Part shown: positions 61,881 to 64,000 of the stretch, one piece after another
Numbering within the stretch: position 1 is the first letter of the stretch
How the letters are laid out: the number at the start of each line of letters is the position of its first letter
Source: Rhizobium esperanzae
GTDB lineage: Bacteria > Pseudomonadota > Alphaproteobacteria > Rhizobiales > Rhizobiaceae
Direction of reading: 5' to 3'
NCBI RefSeq assembly: GCF_014197615.1
Contig: NZ_JACIFY010000003.1
Span: 248,001 to 312,000 of the forward strand
Length of the DNA stretch: 64,000 bases
Notes under the pieces: generated by a model
What the model saw: only the letters and a program-made list of their open reading frames with translations
Told to the model about the DNA's origin: nothing
Databases searched by the model: none
Program-made: the position numbers and the translations under genes

Positions 61881-62666
61881 ATGCTGACAAGACGAGTCTT
61901 CTTCGCGATCGCGACCCTGGCTGCAACCTTTAGCTTCGGTTCCGCGTCCTACGCCGATGCTCTCGCCGACATCACGGCGCGCGGGACGCTGCGTGTCGCC
62001 GTCCCGCAGGATTTCCCACCCTTCGGCAGCGTCGGCACCGATATGGCCCCGATGGGCTACGATATCGACGTGGCCAACCTCATCGCCGAAAAGTTGGGCG
62101 TCAAGACCGAACTGGTGCCGGTTACCAGCGCCAATCGCGTCCCCTATCTGCAGACCAACAAGGTCGATCTGGTCATTTCAAGTCTCGGCAAGAATGCGGA
62201 GCGCGAAAAGGTGATCGATTTCTCTGCTGCCTACGCACCCTTTTTCAACGGCGTGTTCGCGCCGGCCGATCTTTCGATCGCCAAGGCGGAAGATCTCGCA
62301 GGCAAGAGCGTCGGCGTCACGCGCGGCGCTGTCGAGGATCTCGAGTTGACCAAGATCGCGCCGGCCGATGCGACGATCAAGCGCTACGAGGACAATAACG
62401 GCACGATCTCGGCCTTCCTCTCCGGCCAGGTCGACACCATTGCCACCGGCAACGTCGTGGCCGCTGCGATCCTCGCCAAGAATCCCCCGAAGCGCCCTGA
62501 GATGAAGTTCCTCATCAAGAATTCGCCCTGCTACATCGGTCTCAACAAGGAGCAGGCGGCTCTTCTGGAGAAGGTGAACGCCATTATCGCTGCCGCCAAG
62601 ACGGATGGCAGCTTGAATGCCATATCGCAGAAGTGGCTCGGCGCCGATCTCCCGTCCGATCTCTAA
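61881..62666 (+). CDS. family 3 solute-binding protein, amino-acid ABC importer 2
   Basis: A 261-residue periplasmic protein with signal MLTRRVFFAIATLAATFSFGSASYA (a single Arg pair at the start, but Sec-like overall). The mature protein begins DALADITARGTLRVAVPQDFPPFGSVGTDMAPMGYDIDVANLIAEKLG. It carries LVISSLGKNAEREKVIDFSAAYAP and SVGVTRGAVEDLELT, all typical of family 3. AAAGGAG precedes the ATG. The alpha-amino-acid clamp (Arg of TRGA, Asp near FLSGQVDTIA) is better preserved than in importer 1. Confidence 0.92.
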   Translation: MLTRRVFFAIATLAATFSFGSASYADALADITARGTLRVAVPQDFPPFGSVGTDMAPMGYDIDVANLIAEKLGVKTELVPVTSANRVPYLQTNKVDLVISSLGKNAEREKVIDFSAAYAPFFNGVFAPADLSIAKAEDLAGKSVGVTRGAVEDLELTKIAPADATIKRYEDNNGTISAFLSGQVDTIATGNVVAAAILAKNPPKRPEMKFLIKNSPCYIGLNKEQAALLEKVNAIIAAAKTDGSLNAISQKWLGADLPSDL

Positions 62667-62685
62667 AGAGCCGGTCTTACGGACA

Positions 62686-62712
62686 TCATCCCGCGCCCCA
62701 CGCGCGGGATGA
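62686..62712 (+). terminator. attenuator-type hairpin after binding-protein gene
   Basis: Perfect eleven-base stem (TCATCCCGCGC and GCGCGGGATGA) with a five-base loop, between the binding-protein and permease genes. No T-run follows. Confidence 0.6.
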
Positions 62713-62745
62713 CCGAGGCTCGTCACCGCAAGAGGGGAGAATTCC

Positions 62746-63417
62746 TTGAGCTACCATTTCGAATTCGGCTGGCTGCTTGAATATTATCCTGAGATCATCA
62801 AGGGCATACTGGTCACGCTGGAGCTTATCGCCATCGGCGGTGTGCTCGGCATTGCGCTTGGCATCTTCTGCGCCTGGGTGCGCGCGCTCGGTCCGGCGTG
62901 GCTGAAGCCGGTCGTTGCGACCTATGTCGAACTGATCCGCAACACGCCGTTCCTGATCCAGCTGTTTTTCATCTTCTTCGGCCTGCCGTCGCTCGGTCTT
63001 CAGCTTCCCGAACTGACCGCGGCCAATCTGGCGATGGTTATCAACCTCGGCGCCTATAGCTGCGAGATCATCCGCGCCGGCATCCAGGCGACCCCGAAGG
63101 GCCAGTTCGAGGCCGGCGCGAGCCTCGCCATGACGCGCTTCGAAACCTTCCGCCATGTCATTCTCGTTCCGTCGCTGCAGCGCATCTGGCCGGCGCTGTC
63201 GTCGCAGGTGGTCATCGTCATGCTCGGCTCATCGGTGGTGTCGCAGATCGCCGCCGAGGATCTGACCTTTGCCGCCAATTTCATCCAATCGCGAACCTTT
63301 CGCGCCTTCGAGGCCTACATCGTCTCGACATCAATCTATCTGGTGCTGGCGATCCTGTTGCGGCAGGTGCTGGCAATGGTCGGCGGGTTGATTTTCCCGA
63401 GGAGGGCAGCACGATGA
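62746..63417 (+). CDS. polar amino-acid ABC importer 2, permease A
   Basis: A 223-residue permease starting at TTG 62746 behind GGGGAGA (MSYHFEFGWLLEYYPEIIKG). The helix ILVTLELIAIGGVLGIALGIFCAWVRAL precedes VELIRNTPFLIQLFFIFFGLP and the EAA loop (TPKGQFEAGASLAMTRFETFRHVILVPSLQ). The stop overlaps the start of the second permease (ATGA). Confidence 0.9.
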   Translation: MSYHFEFGWLLEYYPEIIKGILVTLELIAIGGVLGIALGIFCAWVRALGPAWLKPVVATYVELIRNTPFLIQLFFIFFGLPSLGLQLPELTAANLAMVINLGAYSCEIIRAGIQATPKGQFEAGASLAMTRFETFRHVILVPSLQRIWPALSSQVVIVMLGSSVVSQIAAEDLTFAANFIQSRTFRAFEAYIVSTSIYLVLAILLRQVLAMVGGLIFPRRAAR

Positions 63418-64000
63418 TCACGTTCACACTCTGGGACATTCTGCGCAACCTGCTGCTTGCCACCCGCTGGACGATCCTGCTTTCGCTCGTCTCGTTCATC
63501 GGCGGCGGCGCGGTCGGGCTGGGGCTGCTGTTCTTGCGCATCAGCAAGCGCAAGGCGTTCAGGGCACTCGCGAAATATTATATCGAGCTCTTCCAGGGCA
63601 CGCCGCTGCTGATGCAACTCTTCATCGCCTTTTTCGGGCTCGGCCTGTTCGGCATCGACGTGCCGGCCTGGCTTGCCGCGGGATTGGCGCTCACCCTGTG
63701 GAGCGCAGCCTTTCTTGCCGAAATCTGGCGCGGCTGTGTCGAAGCGGTTGCGCGGGGTCAATGGGAAGCCTCCGCCAGCCTCGGCATGGGGCGGATGCAG
63801 CAGATGCGCTACGTCATCCTGCCGCAGGCGCTGAGGGTCGCCATCCCGCCTACGGTCGGTTTCTCTGTTCAGATCGTCAAGGGTACGGCACTGACCTCGA
63901 TCATCGGCTTCGTCGAATTGTCGAAAGCCGGCACCGTGGTCACCAATGCCACCTTCCAGCCCTTCACGGTCTATGGGCTCGTCGCCCTCATCTACTTCGC
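63414..64000 (+). CDS. polar amino-acid ABC importer 2, permease B (3' end outside window)
   Basis: An open frame from ATG 63414 to the right edge of the window, 195 codons so far. It has the helix LLLATRWTILLSLVSFIGGGAVGLGLLFL, the YIELFQGTPLLMQLFIAFFGLG block and the EAA loop (VARGQWEASASLGMGRMQQMRYVILPQAL). About 25 residues should remain beyond the edge, and an ATPase gene is expected next. It pairs with the preceding permease. Confidence 0.92.
   Translation, partial: MITFTLWDILRNLLLATRWTILLSLVSFIGGGAVGLGLLFLRISKRKAFRALAKYYIELFQGTPLLMQLFIAFFGLGLFGIDVPAWLAAGLALTLWSAAFLAEIWRGCVEAVARGQWEASASLGMGRMQQMRYVILPQALRVAIPPTVGFSVQIVKGTALTSIIGFVELSKAGTVVTNATFQPFTVYGLVALIYF

Overview
The window reads as part of a large plasmid (or chromid) of a fast-growing rhizobium in the Rhizobium leguminosarum/etli group. 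The evidence is a complete repABC replication unit (32.1-35.8 kb) with a counter-transcribed RNA between repB and repC, a matABC malonate operon, GC-rich codon use, rhizobial palindromic intergenic repeats (40.66-40.77, 53.0, 60.8 kb), and dense ABC importers with GntR regulators. I saw no rRNA, tRNA, CRISPR array or insertion sequence.

Layout. 0-4.3 kb: matA (5' end outside the window), matB and matC, which import malonate, activate it to malonyl-CoA and decarboxylate it. 4.6-6.9 kb: a cold-shock protein, a small exported protein and a membrane-protein gene broken by a one-base frameshift. 6.9-24.3 kb: two divergent operons around a 300-bp control region. The leftward operon carries a FadR-type regulator, a uronate-dehydrogenase-like SDR, an SMP-30 lactonase, a DapA/KdgD-like enzyme and a peptide/nickel-type ABC importer. 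The rightward operon carries a second importer of that class and two enolase-superfamily enzymes. Together they look like import and oxidative catabolism of a sugar acid. 24.7-30.6 kb: an ArsR regulator, then a two-component operon with one MASE1/five-PAS histidine kinase and three response regulators. 30.9-31.7 kb: an NAD(P)-binding protein. 32.1-35.8 kb: repABC. 35.9-41.7 kb: a DapA-family aldolase, a GntR regulator, a sugar ABC importer without its own ATPase, and a PfkB kinase whose annotated start lies in an intergenic repeat.

41.8-57.3 kb is a motility-flavoured block: two chemoreceptors, a DUF6502/DUF5666 pair, a phage-connector-like small protein, a bare flgL-flgK-flgE operon without rod, motor or flagellin genes, an EF-hand protein and a six-repeat DUF1217 protein. 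The last two are each interrupted by one in-frame TAA with no indel, which suggests a decaying second set of hook-related genes. 57.7-64 kb: two polar-amino-acid ABC importers. The second is preceded by a GntR gene with a strong sigma-54 (-24/-12) promoter and an NtrC-like site upstream, suggesting nitrogen control.

Recurring features are GC-rich hairpins between solute-binding-protein genes and the permease genes that follow (17.9, 58.6 and 62.7 kb), and ATGA-type translational coupling in most operons. Product names rest on motifs and context read by eye; no database search was run.
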